Below, piece by piece: positions 25,183-35,315 of a DNA stretch of 64,000 nt. A model generated the notes under the pieces. The model ran no database searches, had not been told where the DNA came from, and saw only the letters and a program-made list of their open reading frames with translations. Source of the DNA: Yoonia rosea (GTDB lineage: Bacteria; Pseudomonadota; Alphaproteobacteria; Rhodobacterales; Rhodobacteraceae); assembly GCF_900156505.1 (NCBI RefSeq), contig NZ_FTPR01000001.1, positions 2,108,001 to 2,172,000 of the forward strand, written 5' to 3'. A program made the translations under genes and the position numbers. Position 1 is the stretch's first letter. Every line of letters begins with the position of its first letter.

Positions 25183-25818
25183 CTAGCGCCTGCGCCGCAG
25201 ATATATTTCGACACCAAGAAGATAGGGCAAAAAGAACGCAAAATTCTGCACCAGATCAAAACCACCCGTGAACTGCGGGTTCGACCAGAGCCCATCGGTC
25301 GCCAGATACCAAAGGCCGTAGTGGACACGGTAAAACCAGGACCCCAGCGCCAACCAGAAGAACCGCAAGGCCCAAGCGTTGTGATCTACAAAACGCCCCG
25401 CCCGCGCATGGCGGATCGTTTGCAGCGCAGTCCCCAGCAACAACACCCCGTAAAGCGAAAACCCGATATCCATCGGTGTGCCGCCAATTGTGCCCCGCAG
25501 CGCAATATAAACCAGCCCGCCCACTGCGGTTGCGACGCCGGCTACGATAATCAGCCGCCCCGACCAGCGGTGCAACGCAGGCCACCGCCGCCGGATTGCG
25601 GGGACCAGTTGGAAAGGCACCAAGGCGGTGATTGCCGCGCCCGTCGCCATGTGGACAAAAACCGAGACATTCGCGACAGTATTTTCGGATTGTATGTAGT
25701 GCGGCTCTGGCAAGGCATCCCTGAGGCCCGATTGCCCGAAATCAATCGCGTAAAGTGCAAAAGGAACTATGAGCAGCGCCAAAAGCACCAGCGATGATGT
25801 TTGAAGAAAGGGTCTCAT
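25183..25818 (-). CDS. DUF2306 family membrane protein
   Basis: This 211-residue protein has about six hydrophobic segments. MATGAAITALVPFQLVPAIRR, RWSGRLIIVAGVATAVGG and WALRFFWLALGSWFYRVHYG (partly quoted) match the DUF2306 family, with conserved His and Arg residues in membrane helices that suggest a haem or quinone site. The role is unknown. It is separated from the next gene by about 100 bases with no feature I can support. Confidence 0.8.
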   Translation of the reverse strand: MRPFLQTSSLVLLALLIVPFALYAIDFGQSGLRDALPEPHYIQSENTVANVSVFVHMATGAAITALVPFQLVPAIRRRWPALHRWSGRLIIVAGVATAVGGLVYIALRGTIGGTPMDIGFSLYGVLLLGTALQTIRHARAGRFVDHNAWALRFFWLALGSWFYRVHYGLWYLATDGLWSNPQFTGGFDLVQNFAFFLPYLLGVEIYLRRRR

Positions 25819-25921
25819 AGACGATCCAGATAACGCATTTCAAACCCTGCGCCAGTTTTGAGTATGGCATGAAAGCAGCGCACCGAAGCAAAAGGCACGC
25901 CAGCCTGACGCCTTAAATCAG

Positions 25922-26851
25922 TCAATCCCGCAGCGTGGCGCGCAAAGCTGCTGCCACTTCGGCCTTGTGGGTGTAAGGCAGCGCATGATCAGCCCCCTCC
26001 ACAACCTCTTGCCGTGCATCCCTGTTCCACAATCCCAAAAGACCCACAGCGCGGATCGAGATCACCGGATCTTCCCGCGCCCATATCGCCGCGACAGAGA
26101 TGCCCTGACGGTGCAGCTTGCGGTGGTCGTCTTCCTGGCTCTCATTGAGCATTCCACGCCGCGACAACAGCTGCGCAGGCAGATAACCGCGCCGCCTCAA
26201 TTCCTTGCGCTGCGCGTTCAAGACCCGCTCAATTTCAGGCGTTTCGCCGCGGGAGGGGATCGCTTTGCGCATGCGCTCATGACCAAAGGCGGCATGCACC
26301 CAATCCCCCAGCAGCGGGACCCGCCGACAAAACCGCGAAAAACGGCTTTCGTTTGTGGCGATGCCGGAACTCGCGATCAGGATCACCTGCCTCACGCTAT
26401 GGGGGTATTCGCTGGCAAATGCTGTCGCAATGCCGCCACCCATGGAAAAACCGGCAATCGTGATTTCTTCCGATACGCCTTGATCAGCGCAAAGATCGGC
26501 CAATTGCCGCACAAAAAACGCACGGTCCTGTTTGCCGGCCGGGGCATCCGACAAACCACGCCCGTAAAGGTCATACATCAAGACACGATACCCCAAGCGG
26601 CCCAAGTCCTCGGCCACCCCTTCCATCGCAATCATCGGCGTCGAGATGCCATGCACGACAACAGCCACCGGACCGCGCACAGACCCTGCCCAGCGGAAAT
26701 GAGTCACACCTTGCGACAGCGTGACAAACTCACCGCGCGCACCTTGTCGTTCTGCATCACCGATCACGGGACGGCGGCGTTCAACCAGAAACGGTTGCGC
26801 GGCGACATAGGCACCCAACGCGACGACCAGAACAATAAGCACCCAAAACAC
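25922..26851 (-). CDS. Alpha/beta hydrolase
   Basis: This 309-residue hydrolase has an N-terminal hydrophobic helix (MFWVLIVLVVALGAYVAAQPF) that may anchor it in the membrane. The oxyanion loop is VVHGIS, the nucleophile elbow is AGFSMGGG at about residue 137, and the likely His is in EGADHALPY. The substrate is unknown. It stands 35 bases from the ornithine cyclodeaminase-like gene and may be co-transcribed. Confidence 0.88.
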   Translation of the reverse strand: MFWVLIVLVVALGAYVAAQPFLVERRRPVIGDAERQGARGEFVTLSQGVTHFRWAGSVRGPVAVVVHGISTPMIAMEGVAEDLGRLGYRVLMYDLYGRGLSDAPAGKQDRAFFVRQLADLCADQGVSEEITIAGFSMGGGIATAFASEYPHSVRQVILIASSGIATNESRFSRFCRRVPLLGDWVHAAFGHERMRKAIPSRGETPEIERVLNAQRKELRRRGYLPAQLLSRRGMLNESQEDDHRKLHRQGISVAAIWAREDPVISIRAVGLLGLWNRDARQEVVEGADHALPYTHKAEVAAALRATLRD

Positions 26852-26886
26852 GACAGCTGTCCCTTTCCAAGACCTTCAGGGGGCTC

Positions 26887-27801
26887 TTAACCCTCTGCCG
26901 ACCAGGCTTCTAGTATGTATCGGCTCGTCATCAGATCCAGATGCGCGCCACCGCCATTCTTAAACAGGGTAATCTCGTCGTCATTGTGGCGCTTGAATTG
27001 CGCAAGCTGATAATAGTCAGCGACCACATCTGCCGCGTGAAATGCACCAGAGGCGATCGGGATTTTCAACTCGCCGATATGCCCGATTGTCGTTTCGCGA
27101 CTATCGACAAAGACCCGCGCCTTTTGCAGCGCCGCATCGTCCACCTCGCGCATATCGGGACGGTAGGCGCCAATCAGGTCTACATGCTGGCCGGGTTGCA
27201 GCCACGCCCCCTTGATCACGGGATCGGTCGACATCGTGGCCGACGTAATCACGTCGGCGCCGCGCACCGCCTGCTCCAGATTGTCCGCAATCGCGACATC
27301 CGGATGCTGCGCTTGAAAGGCCTTGGCACCCTCGGGGGAGCGGTTCCAGATTGTAAACGCCGCATCCGGGAAGGCCGCGCCATAAGCTTCATAAAGCGAA
27401 TGCCCCACAGTGCCCGCACCCACAATCAGGATATTCCGGCTATCGGGCCGTGCCAGACGCCGCGCTGCCAAAAGGCTGTCGCCTGCGGTTTTCCACTTGG
27501 TCACGAGCGCAAAATCAAGGATCGCCTCAAGTGCGCCATCCTGACCGGAGAACAGGTTCACCGCCCCGCCAATCGCGGGTTTCCCAGCGGCTTTGTTGCC
27601 GGGAAAAATCGTGGCGCATTTAACGGCCAGACCGAGGCCCGCAATCCACGCCGAACGGTTCAACAGCGTGTTGTTGCCTTCATAAAGAAACACATCCGCC
27701 ACATCCGCCTTCGGCCCATCGTGCCCCACAGCCAAAGCATCGGTCAGCGCCAGCCAATCCAGTTTCTTCTGGCCTTCCGCGAAAGGGATCATCACAGTCA
27801 T
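26887..27801 (-). CDS. Ornithine cyclodeaminase / mu-crystallin family protein
   Basis: This 304-residue NAD(P)-binding protein has the Rossmann motif LIVGAGTVGHSLYEAY at about residue 126 and the KCATIFPGN and SATMSTDPVI segments of the ornithine cyclodeaminase family. Members include ornithine cyclodeaminase, alanine dehydrogenases and imine reductases, so the specific reaction is open. It overlaps the HAD gene by four bases. Confidence 0.88.
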   Translation of the reverse strand: MTVMIPFAEGQKKLDWLALTDALAVGHDGPKADVADVFLYEGNNTLLNRSAWIAGLGLAVKCATIFPGNKAAGKPAIGGAVNLFSGQDGALEAILDFALVTKWKTAGDSLLAARRLARPDSRNILIVGAGTVGHSLYEAYGAAFPDAAFTIWNRSPEGAKAFQAQHPDVAIADNLEQAVRGADVITSATMSTDPVIKGAWLQPGQHVDLIGAYRPDMREVDDAALQKARVFVDSRETTIGHIGELKIPIASGAFHAADVVADYYQLAQFKRHNDDEITLFKNGGGAHLDLMTSRYILEAWSAEG

Positions 27802-28421
27802 TGCGCCGCCTCCTCACTTAAGACACCTTCTGCGACCAATCGGTCAGCCCAGCCTTGGGGGTGTTCGAATAGATGCGTCTGCCACCCGCGTGACGCAGCC
27901 GCGTTGATATTGTCGATCCGGTCGTCAGTGAACAGCAGGCCATCGGGCGGCACACCGCAATCCGCCTCGACCTGCGCATAGATTTCGGCATCGGGTTTGA
28001 TCACGCCCATATGGCCCGAGATGTAGCGGCGGTCGAATTCACCCAAAAAGGGATAGACGGGTTCTGCAATCTCGAAGGTCTGGATGCCGAAATTCGTCAA
28101 GGCAAAAACAGGCACCTCCGCCGCCCGCAAGGCCCGCAACAAGCGGACCGAATGGTCAATCGCGGGGGCCGCCATATCGATCCAGCGATCGTGCCACATC
28201 ATCACTTCGTCATGCCATTCGGGGTTGGCCTTGGCCGCCGCCGTTATCGTTGCGTGAAAATTGCCGCCACGGTCCACCTCATCATTGATGCCGTGCAGAT
28301 CAATCGCCGCAAACATCGCACGGCGCCGTTCTTCGCCGATCATACTGTCGAAAAACCGCTCAGGCTGCCATTCGATCAGCACGTTTCCAATGTCAAAAAC
28401 AACCGCCTGAACGCCTGCCAT
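27798..28421 (-). CDS. HAD family hydrolase
   Basis: This 207-residue HAD phosphatase has motif I FDIGNVLIEW near the N terminus (DxG variant of DxD), motif II FALTNFG, motif III in GVIKPDAEIY and motif IV in LFTDDRIDNI. The DxG in motif I instead of DxDxT suggests the YihX/epoxide-hydrolase-like subgroup, acting on sugar phosphates in E. coli. It is translationally coupled to the cyclodeaminase-family gene. Confidence 0.87.
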   Translation of the reverse strand: MAGVQAVVFDIGNVLIEWQPERFFDSMIGEERRRAMFAAIDLHGINDEVDRGGNFHATITAAAKANPEWHDEVMMWHDRWIDMAAPAIDHSVRLLRALRAAEVPVFALTNFGIQTFEIAEPVYPFLGEFDRRYISGHMGVIKPDAEIYAQVEADCGVPPDGLLFTDDRIDNINAAASRGWQTHLFEHPQGWADRLVAEGVLSEEAAQ

Positions 28422-28452
28422 AGAGCGACTCCTTCTTGCAATTCACGCCAGC

Positions 28453-29406
28453 CTAACGCCGCAAGGGACGCTGTAAAGCAACCGGTTTGGCCCGCGCCTC
28501 GCGCCAGACCATGAAAAGCCCCGCGCCAAGGATTAAACCCATCCCCACAAAATCCCAAAGGTCAGGAAATTCGTCAAATACCACGATCCCCCAGACCACG
28601 GCCATGGGCAGCGCAAGATACTCGAACGGGGCCACATAAGACGCCTCGGCAACACGGTAAGCCTGAGAGATCAGATACCCGGCAACCGCAGTTCCCGCAC
28701 CGATCAGCAGAAAAATCGGATAGTCCGCGACGGCAGGCCAGCTCCATGCGCGGAACAAAAAGGCCAACGAAAGGTCAGTTTGGTCGCCAAAACGCCCGTC
28801 GCCTGCGATCAGGCCAAACGACACCCCGACAAAGAGAAAGACGACCTGAATATAGAACGCCATTGTCGCTGCACTCTCGGTACCGCCGATCCGGCGCGTC
28901 AGGATATGGAGCCCCGCATAGCATACCGCCGCCGCCAGCGGCAAAAGCGACGCAACCTGAAACGCAGCCGTACCGGGGCGCATCATCACCAGCACACCGA
29001 TTAATCCCACAGCAATGGCTGCCCAGCGCCGCGGGCCGACCACTTCGCCCAGAAAGACCACTGAGAACAGGGTGATGACCAAAGGGCTGACAAAGAAGAT
29101 CGCGACCGCATCCGCCAACGGCATCGCCGCCAACCCAAGGAAGAACGTCATATTGGCAAACACCACGCAAAGGCCGCGTAAAAGGTGCATTTTCAACCGC
29201 TTGGTCCGCGCGATTGCCCAGCCCGAAGTGAAGGGTGCGATCACAGTCACAATAATCAAAAGGCCAATCACCGAGCGGATCAGCACGACCTGATGCAGCG
29301 CGTACCCTCCACTCAGGAACTTGATGGCGACGTCATTGATCGAGAAGAACAGCACCGACACCGCCGCGCAAATAGCGCCCAGCTTGGCCCCTGACATCTG
29401 CGTCAC
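28453..29406 (-). CDS. DMT family (EamA) transporter
   Basis: This 317-residue protein has ten hydrophobic helices arranged as two EamA repeats, for example [18 protein letters not shown] at the N terminus and [17 protein letters not shown] in the second repeat. DMT carriers export metabolites such as amino acids. The start chosen is a GTG at 29406 overlapping the DUF188 stop; an in-frame ATG at 29397 is also possible. The substrate cannot be deduced. Confidence 0.88.
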   Translation of the reverse strand: MTQMSGAKLGAICAAVSVLFFSINDVAIKFLSGGYALHQVVLIRSVIGLLIIVTVIAPFTSGWAIARTKRLKMHLLRGLCVVFANMTFFLGLAAMPLADAVAIFFVSPLVITLFSVVFLGEVVGPRRWAAIAVGLIGVLVMMRPGTAAFQVASLLPLAAAVCYAGLHILTRRIGGTESAATMAFYIQVVFLFVGVSFGLIAGDGRFGDQTDLSLAFLFRAWSWPAVADYPIFLLIGAGTAVAGYLISQAYRVAEASYVAPFEYLALPMAVVWGIVVFDEFPDLWDFVGMGLILGAGLFMVWREARAKPVALQRPLRR

Positions 29407-29849
29407 AGCTTTGCCGCCGCGCGCACGGCCCGTTCCAACCCGTCCAGAAACCGCGCGCGGTCTGCTTTGCTGAACGGCTTGCCACCGCCTTGGCGAAACG
29501 GATCGGCCGCGCGCATATCCGTCATCAAATCGCGTGTTGCCAGCACATTGCCGATATTGGCCTGCGTCAGTGCCTCACCGTTATGCTTTAGCACCAGCGC
29601 ACCGTTCTCGATACAGCGCGCCGCCAGAGGAATATCGCCCGTAATCACGACATCACCCTTGGTTGCACGATCCGCGATCCACATATCGGCCACATCGGGG
29701 CCATCGGGCACGACTACCGTTTCCACCAACGGGTTCTGCGACGGCCGGATACCCCCGTTCGACACCACAAACATCTTCAGCTTATGCCGTGTGCCGACAC
29801 GTTCGACCTCGGCCTTCACCGGGCAGGCATCGGCATCGACATAAATCAC
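29403..29849 (-). CDS. YaiI/YqxD family protein (DUF188)
   Basis: This 148-residue protein begins [17 protein letters not shown] and has [13 protein letters not shown] and [13 protein letters not shown], the acidic motifs of the DUF188 family, a PIN-like fold with predicted nuclease activity. Function is not established. It overlaps both the upstream fghA stop and the downstream DMT start by four bases, so these three genes form one coupled unit. Confidence 0.9.
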   Translation of the reverse strand: MIYVDADACPVKAEVERVGTRHKLKMFVVSNGGIRPSQNPLVETVVVPDGPDVADMWIADRATKGDVVITGDIPLAARCIENGALVLKHNGEALTQANIGNVLATRDLMTDMRAADPFRQGGGKPFSKADRARFLDGLERAVRAAAKL

Positions 29850-30673
29850 GAATAAAGCGCCTCGGCATGGAAGGCGACGTGATCTTCCATGAAGGTAGCG
29901 ATAAAGAAGTAAGAGTGGTCATAGCCCTTTTGCAAGCGCACCTGTCCCTCTTGCCGCTTCGCCGCCATGGCTTGCGCGAAATGTTCTGTTCCCAAGAGAT
30001 CACCGAACTGGTCATCGGTGCCGGTATCAATCAGGACCGGCCCGTCAAAGCCAGCTTTCTGCATCAACAGCGTCGCGTCATGTGCCGCGCCTGCGGCGAC
30101 ATCCCCGAAGTAGGCGGTAAACTGTTTGCGGCCCCAGTCGCTGGCGGTGGGGTGGCAGATCGGCGCAAAAGCCGACACGGACCGGAACCGCCCGGGCAAA
30201 GACATCGCGAGCGTCAGCGCACCATGCCCGCCCATCGAATGCCCAGTGATCGACTGGCGCGCCATATCCAGCGGAAATTTCTCGGCCAAGAGGGCGGGCA
30301 ATTCCTCACTCACATAGGTCCACATTTTGAAATGCTTGTCCCAAGGGGCCTCGGTCGCATCAACGTAGAACCCAGCCCCTTGGCCCAGGTCATAGGCCTC
30401 GTCATTGGGCACATCGTCACCGCGTGGCGAGGTATCGGGATAGACCAGTGCAATCCCCTGTTCGGCGGCCCAGGCCTGCGCGCCGGCCTTGGTCATGGCG
30501 TTTTCATGGGTGCAGGTCAGACCCGACAGGAACCACAAGACCGGCACAGGGCCATCGGCGGCCTCGGCAGGCAGAAAGACCGCAAAAGCCATATCACAAG
30601 AACAGGCCGCTGAGGCGTGCTTGTACACCCCCTGCGTGCCACCAAAGGCGCGGTTTTCCGAGATCGTTTCCAT
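29846..30673 (-). CDS. fghA: S-formylglutathione hydrolase
   Basis: This 275-residue esterase-D-type hydrolase splits S-formylglutathione to formate and glutathione. [13 protein letters not shown] holds the oxyanion loop, [10 protein letters not shown] the catalytic serine, and GYDHSYFFI the histidine. It completes the route begun by AdhI, 13 kb away. The formate produced could feed a formate dehydrogenase served by the FdhD/MobAB set. Confidence 0.95.
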   Translation of the reverse strand: METISENRAFGGTQGVYKHASAACSCDMAFAVFLPAEAADGPVPVLWFLSGLTCTHENAMTKAGAQAWAAEQGIALVYPDTSPRGDDVPNDEAYDLGQGAGFYVDATEAPWDKHFKMWTYVSEELPALLAEKFPLDMARQSITGHSMGGHGALTLAMSLPGRFRSVSAFAPICHPTASDWGRKQFTAYFGDVAAGAAHDATLLMQKAGFDGPVLIDTGTDDQFGDLLGTEHFAQAMAAKRQEGQVRLQKGYDHSYFFIATFMEDHVAFHAEALYS

Positions 30674-30710
30674 GTGCTTCCCTTTCGTTTGTCCAAGGGC
30701 TAGCGCAGGT

Positions 30711-31640
30711 TCAGAAGCTTGTCACCCACGCAATGACCAACGACACAGTCACCACGCTTGCCGCAGTCGAGATCAGGATCGCTGCAGAGACGCGTGTGGG
30801 GGCGACGCCATAGTGCTGTGCCAGAATATAGACATTGCCCGCGACCGGCAGCGCAGCAGCGGCAATCATTACGCCCGCAGTATAGGGATCAACGTCAAAA
30901 AGCATCAGTGCGGCAAATGCCACCGCCGCCGGATGCAGGATCAGTTTGCAAAACGACAGCCAGCCTGCAACGGCCACACGCTCGGCCGATTTGGTGGCCA
31001 GAGACGCCCCGATCGCAAAAAGCGCGCCGGGCGTGGCGGCGGCCCCCAGCAAGGTCAGAAACTCGTTTACCGGCACAGGCACCGGAATAGTGTTGGCCGA
31101 CACCAGCAGACCCAACGAGATCGAAACGATCATCGGGTTCTTGATGAGCCCAACCGTGACAGTCCACAAGACACGCGGCGACATGCGCCCGTCGCGCGAG
31201 CCGGTGATCAGGATCACAATCAGACTGCCAAAGACGATCAGATCAACCGCCAGCACCATCATGACGGGGCCAACCGCGCCCTCACCCAAAAGCAGGACCA
31301 ACATCGGGATACCCAAGAATCCAACGTTGCCGATCACGGCACACTGGCCCTCAACCGCCGCTTCGGTCATCGGCAAGCCGCGTCTGCGCGCAACAGCGAC
31401 AGCCAGCAGATAGATCACCGTTGTAGCGCTCAGGTAGGCCAGCACGAATTGCCAATCAAGGATCTCTGCCAGCGACAGGTTGGCCGAAAAGCGAAACAGC
31501 ATCGCCGAGAGCGCAAAGTAGAATACGAATTTCGTCAGATAGGCCGTGGCCTCGGGCGTAAAAAACTTGGTCAGCCCCGATCCATAGCCCAGCGCGATGA
31601 GCATAAAGAAAGGCAAAGTCTGAAGAAAAATATCCCACAT
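30711..31640 (-). CDS. AEC family transporter
   Basis: This 309-residue membrane protein shows two five-helix repeats of the auxin efflux carrier family: MIALGYGSGLTKFF at the N terminus, GNVGFLGIPMLVLLLGE in the middle and AAALPVAGNVYILAQHYG near the end. Bacterial members move malonate, malate or other carboxylates. The substrate is not clear here. It begins five bases after the upstream hypothetical gene ends, suggesting co-transcription. Confidence 0.9.
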   Translation of the reverse strand: MWDIFLQTLPFFMLIALGYGSGLTKFFTPEATAYLTKFVFYFALSAMLFRFSANLSLAEILDWQFVLAYLSATTVIYLLAVAVARRRGLPMTEAAVEGQCAVIGNVGFLGIPMLVLLLGEGAVGPVMMVLAVDLIVFGSLIVILITGSRDGRMSPRVLWTVTVGLIKNPMIVSISLGLLVSANTIPVPVPVNEFLTLLGAAATPGALFAIGASLATKSAERVAVAGWLSFCKLILHPAAVAFAALMLFDVDPYTAGVMIAAAALPVAGNVYILAQHYGVAPTRVSAAILISTAASVVTVSLVIAWVTSF

Positions 31641-31645
31641 ACGGG

Positions 31646-32665
31646 TTAATCAAACGTCCCTGTGGTGCGGGCCAGCAGCATGAACGCCCGCGACGTGCGG
31701 GTTTCGGCGAGCGCGAGCAAATCCGTATCGGTGGCGTCTTCCGCGAAGGTCACAAGGAACTGATCGTAGCAGCGCAGGAAATGGTGCACTGCGTCCCGAA
31801 AAATAGCATCTTCGCGGGTCCGCCTGCTCAGCTGCGACAGGTAAGCCTGATCACGGATAGCACCCAGCTGCTCGACCGACCGCCCCCGCTCGCCCTTGGC
31901 AAACCGGCGCCAAAGATCCGCGCTGACAGGTGCGGGGCGCAGATCATCCATATAGATGCCTTCCTGCGACAAAAGCGTCAGCACATCCTGACTGGCCTGC
32001 ACCAGTTTGCGCGCATCGCGGTCACGCAGGGCGCGGCGCAGGGCCCCGAAACCGTCCGTATCGTTTTCATCATTCGGAAAATGCAGCGCCTTGACCAGAT
32101 CAGGGCGCGCGATCGGCGGGCGGGCCTCCTCGGACGGGGTATCAAACGCCAAGACCGGTTGATCAGCGGGCATCTGCGGTGCGGCGCGCGGGACGATCAG
32201 GCGGGACACCTCGCGCCGGGAGGCGAACTGCGACACAGGCGCCTCTTGCTGCGCTTCCGCAAGCGGCGGAGTTGGCGGCGCAGGCGCAGGTTCCGGCGGC
32301 GGAGGTGCCTTGGGCACCGCAGGTTGAAGGGCAGCGGGCTCTTTTGCTGCGCTTTTGCTGGCCAGCATATCAGCCAGCCGGTCGATGCTGGTCTGCGCCT
32401 GAAACAACTCGTGGCGCAGGTTGCGCACAGCCCGCGCCGCGGCGACCGCCACCCAGATCAATGCCGCAGGCAAGATAATCGCGAGCGCAACAAGAACGAA
32501 CCACGCCGTGGCAAACCCGTCAGCGGGTGCAGGGTCGGGCCACGTCAGCCAAAACAGAAACGTCGCAACAATGACCCATGCGACTGACGCCGCAATCGCC
32601 AATGGCTCGATCTGGCCAGGACCTGCGTCCAAGCCGGCACGATCAGTGTTGGACTTCTGCGCCAT
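31646..32665 (-). CDS. Membrane protein of unknown function with Pro/Ala-rich linker
   Basis: This 339-residue protein has two membrane helices in its first 85 residues (LAIAASVAWVIVATFLFWL and FVLVALAIILPAALIWVAV), a short coiled coil, a Pro/Ala-rich linker at about 115-150, and a conserved C-terminal helical domain of about 150 residues ending in a segment with FLRCYDQFLVTFAEDATDTDL. Roseobacter-group genomes carry homologues without assigned function. It lies between greA (14 bases away) and an AEC transporter. Confidence 0.7.
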   Translation of the reverse strand: MAQKSNTDRAGLDAGPGQIEPLAIAASVAWVIVATFLFWLTWPDPAPADGFATAWFVLVALAIILPAALIWVAVAAARAVRNLRHELFQAQTSIDRLADMLASKSAAKEPAALQPAVPKAPPPPEPAPAPPTPPLAEAQQEAPVSQFASRREVSRLIVPRAAPQMPADQPVLAFDTPSEEARPPIARPDLVKALHFPNDENDTDGFGALRRALRDRDARKLVQASQDVLTLLSQEGIYMDDLRPAPVSADLWRRFAKGERGRSVEQLGAIRDQAYLSQLSRRTREDAIFRDAVHHFLRCYDQFLVTFAEDATDTDLLALAETRTSRAFMLLARTTGTFD

Positions 32666-32679
32666 TTTTTGCGCACTTC

Positions 32680-33150
32680 CTATTTGAAGGCGATCGACAA
32701 GATCTCATAGCTGCGCACACCACCGGGCGTGCGGACCTCAACGCTGTCACCTTCGTCCTTGCCGATCAGCGCCCGCGACAATGGCGACTTCATATTCAGC
32801 TTCCCGCTTTCAATGTCGGCCTCATACTCGCCCACGATCTGATAGGTCTTTTCCTCATCAGTATCCTCGTCGACCAGCGTCACAGTCGCCCCGAATTTGA
32901 CGGTGCCCGACAGTTTGGCGGGATCAATCACATCCGCCAGCGAAATCACGCCTTCAAGCTCTTTCACGCGCCCTTCGATAAAGGACTGCTTTTCCTTGGC
33001 CGAGTGATATTCCGCGTTCTCGGACAAATCGCCATGCTCACGCGCCTCCGAGATTGCGCGGATAATCGCAGGGCGTTCCACGGATTTCAGGTGCTTGAGT
33101 TCGGCATCCAGCTTGTCAAAGCCAGCGCGGGTCAAAGGTATCTTATCCAT
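32680..33150 (-). CDS. greA: Transcription elongation factor GreA
   Basis: This 156-residue protein has the two-domain GreA structure: an N-terminal coiled coil with [18 protein letters not shown], which carries the acidic tip residues that stimulate RNA cleavage by RNA polymerase, and a C-terminal FKBP-like domain ([17 protein letters not shown]). It rescues backtracked polymerase. Length is normal. Confidence 0.97.
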   Translation of the reverse strand: MDKIPLTRAGFDKLDAELKHLKSVERPAIIRAISEAREHGDLSENAEYHSAKEKQSFIEGRVKELEGVISLADVIDPAKLSGTVKFGATVTLVDEDTDEEKTYQIVGEYEADIESGKLNMKSPLSRALIGKDEGDSVEVRTPGGVRSYEILSIAFK

Positions 33151-33354
33151 CGCTACTCCCCTCCCGGGGGAAAATCATTCGTCCAGCGTTCATAGTCTAT
33201 TAGGCAGAGGCCAAGTCAAGGCTTAGCCGCGATTAGATGTCGCGTGCGCCAATTTTGACGTCGTGTCTTGATTGCCCCTTAATCCGTCATCAGGTAACCC
33301 TTGCTACGACTGAATAAAAGGGGGCAAGCGCCCCGTATTTTGAAGGATTTGCCG

Positions 33355-35001
33355 ATGGCCGAGATTGAACGCGAAGCAATGGAATATGATGTCGTGATCG
33401 TGGGCGCAGGCCCTGCCGGTCTCTCTGCGGCAATCCGGCTGAAGCAACTGGATGCCGAACTCAGCGTGGTTGTGCTGGAAAAAGGCTCGGAAGTGGGCGC
33501 GCATATCCTGTCGGGCGCGGTGCTTGATCCGGTTGGTCTGAACAAGCTGATCCCCGATTGGAAAGACAAGGGCGCACCACTGAACGTGCCTGTGAAAGAA
33601 GACAATTTCTACATGCTGGGTGAGGCCGGACAGCTGCGCATCCCCAACATCCTGATGCCACCGTTCATGAGCAACCATGGCAATTACATCGTGTCGATGG
33701 GCAATGTCTGCCGCTGGATGGCCGAACAGGCCGAGGAAATGGGCGTCGAGATTTTCCCCGGCATGTCCTGCTCGGAACTGGTTTATGGCGAAAACGGCGA
33801 AGTCAAAGGCGTGGTCGCAGGCGAATTCGGCAAGAACGCCGATGGCACCCCCGGACCGTCCTATGAACCCGGCATGGAACTGCACGGGAAATACGTGTTC
33901 CTTGGCGAAGGCGTACGCGGATCGCTGTCGAAACAGGTGATCGCAAAATACGACCTTGATGCAAAATCCGATGTCCAGAAATACGGCCTTGGCATGAAGG
34001 AAATCTGGGAAATCGACCCTGAAAAGCATAAAGAAGGTACCGTTACACACACCATGGGCTGGCCGTTGAACGGGAATGCAGGTGGCGGATCGTTCATTTA
34101 CCACCTTGAGAACAATCAGGTTTACGTGGGTTTCGTGGTTCACCTGAACTACAAGAACCCGCATCTGTTCCCCTACATGGAATTCCAGCGGTTCAAGCAC
34201 CACCCGCAAGTGGCCGAACTCCTGAAAGGCGGCAAGCGCGTGGCTTACGGCGCGCGCGCCATTTCCGAGGGTGGTTTCCAATCCATGCCGCAGCTTGAAT
34301 TCCCCGGTGGGGCGCTTTTGGGCTGTGCGGCCGGCATGGTCAACGTCCCCCGTATCAAGGGCAACCATAACGCCATGCTGTCCGGCATCGCCGCAGCCGA
34401 GGCCGCCATGGACGCGATCAAAGCAGGGCGCAGCGGTGATCTGCTGGAAGGTTACGACGCTGCCGTGCGCAAAGGCGAGATTGGCAAAGACCTCAAGAAA
34501 GTGCGCAACGTCAAGCCGCTCTGGTCTAAATATGGCCTGCTCGGGTCACTGACCATCGGCGGCATGGATATGTGGATGAACACTTTCGGCAACGGTTTTC
34601 TTGGCACGCTGTCACACGGAAAATCAGACGCCGAAGCGACCGAACCCGCCAGCAAACACAAAGAGATCACCTACCCCAAGCCCGATGGCACGCTGTCGTT
34701 TGACCGTCTGACCAACGTCTCGTTCAGCTTTACCAACCACGAGGAAAGCCAGCCGGCACACCTGCACCTGACTGACCCAGACGTGCCGGTGAACGTGAAC
34801 CTTGCGAAATACGCAGGCCCCTCAGCGCGCTATTGCCCTGCAGGTGTCTATGAATTCGTCGGCGAAGGGGCTGACACCAAGTTCCAGATCAACTTCCAGA
34901 ACTGCGTGCACTGCAAAACCTGCGATATCAAAGACCCGAGCCAGAATATCACCTGGACAGTGCCACAAGGTGGCGACGGGCCGAACTATCCGAATATGTA
35001 A
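33355..35001 (+). CDS. Electron transfer flavoprotein-ubiquinone oxidoreductase
   Basis: This inner-membrane-associated enzyme passes electrons from ETF to ubiquinone during acyl-CoA and amino-acid oxidation. The 548-residue product starts at the ATG at 33355 (MAEIERE) with AAGGA nine bases upstream. It has an N-terminal FAD motif (VVIVGAGPAGLSAAIRLK) and a C-terminal 4Fe-4S ligand set with CVHCKTCDIKDP, plus RYCPAGVYEF. It is the obvious acceptor for the acyl-CoA dehydrogenase at 1.9 kb. A terminator follows directly. Confidence 0.97.
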   Translation: MAEIEREAMEYDVVIVGAGPAGLSAAIRLKQLDAELSVVVLEKGSEVGAHILSGAVLDPVGLNKLIPDWKDKGAPLNVPVKEDNFYMLGEAGQLRIPNILMPPFMSNHGNYIVSMGNVCRWMAEQAEEMGVEIFPGMSCSELVYGENGEVKGVVAGEFGKNADGTPGPSYEPGMELHGKYVFLGEGVRGSLSKQVIAKYDLDAKSDVQKYGLGMKEIWEIDPEKHKEGTVTHTMGWPLNGNAGGGSFIYHLENNQVYVGFVVHLNYKNPHLFPYMEFQRFKHHPQVAELLKGGKRVAYGARAISEGGFQSMPQLEFPGGALLGCAAGMVNVPRIKGNHNAMLSGIAAAEAAMDAIKAGRSGDLLEGYDAAVRKGEIGKDLKKVRNVKPLWSKYGLLGSLTIGGMDMWMNTFGNGFLGTLSHGKSDAEATEPASKHKEITYPKPDGTLSFDRLTNVSFSFTNHEESQPAHLHLTDPDVPVNVNLAKYAGPSARYCPAGVYEFVGEGADTKFQINFQNCVHCKTCDIKDPSQNITWTVPQGGDGPNYPNM

Positions 35002-35007
35002 ACTATC

Positions 35008-35029
35008 AAGGGCCCCTCGCGGGGCCCTT
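35008..35029 (+). terminator. Rho-independent terminator of ETF-QO
   Basis: AAGGGCCCC and GGGGCCCTT form a nine-base stem with a TCGC loop, seven bases after the stop codon, followed by a short T-rich stretch. Confidence 0.85.
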
Positions 35030-35170
35030 TCTATTCATGCGCATGAGGGCGATGAATGGCGGCTTCGAGCCCCAGTCTGCTGACCGAGGTGCAGTTCGGC
35101 CATCGTCCGACCTGGAGGGCTTTGCGCTGTCAGAGGCACTGGCTCGTGCAGAAGAAGCAGGGTGAGATAC

Positions 35171-35237
35171 CTTTGAAAGCGTCGCAAAATCGCCCTCCTG
35201 GGGGGAGGTCGGGCGATGGCCGGACTGCGCCGGCCGT
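35171..35237. repeat. Structured intergenic repeat, copy 1
   Basis: This element matches the sequence at 52851-52914: a shared lead (TTGAAAGCGTCGCAAAA), a stem TCGCCC / GGGCGA enclosing CCTCC / GGAGG, then a second hairpin GGCCGG-ACTGCG-CCGGCC. The second copy has different stem bases that still pair. It lies in the 285-base gap between ETF-QO and the DUF4139 gene, which holds no gene I can support. It is probably a dispersed REP-like element. Confidence 0.65.
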
Positions 35238-35315
35238 TTGTGCTGTGGGGGTGCTTCTGGGTAAAACGGAGAAGGCAATTATGTCCCGCACTGCCGCCAT
35301 TCCCAATAGCCCCAC

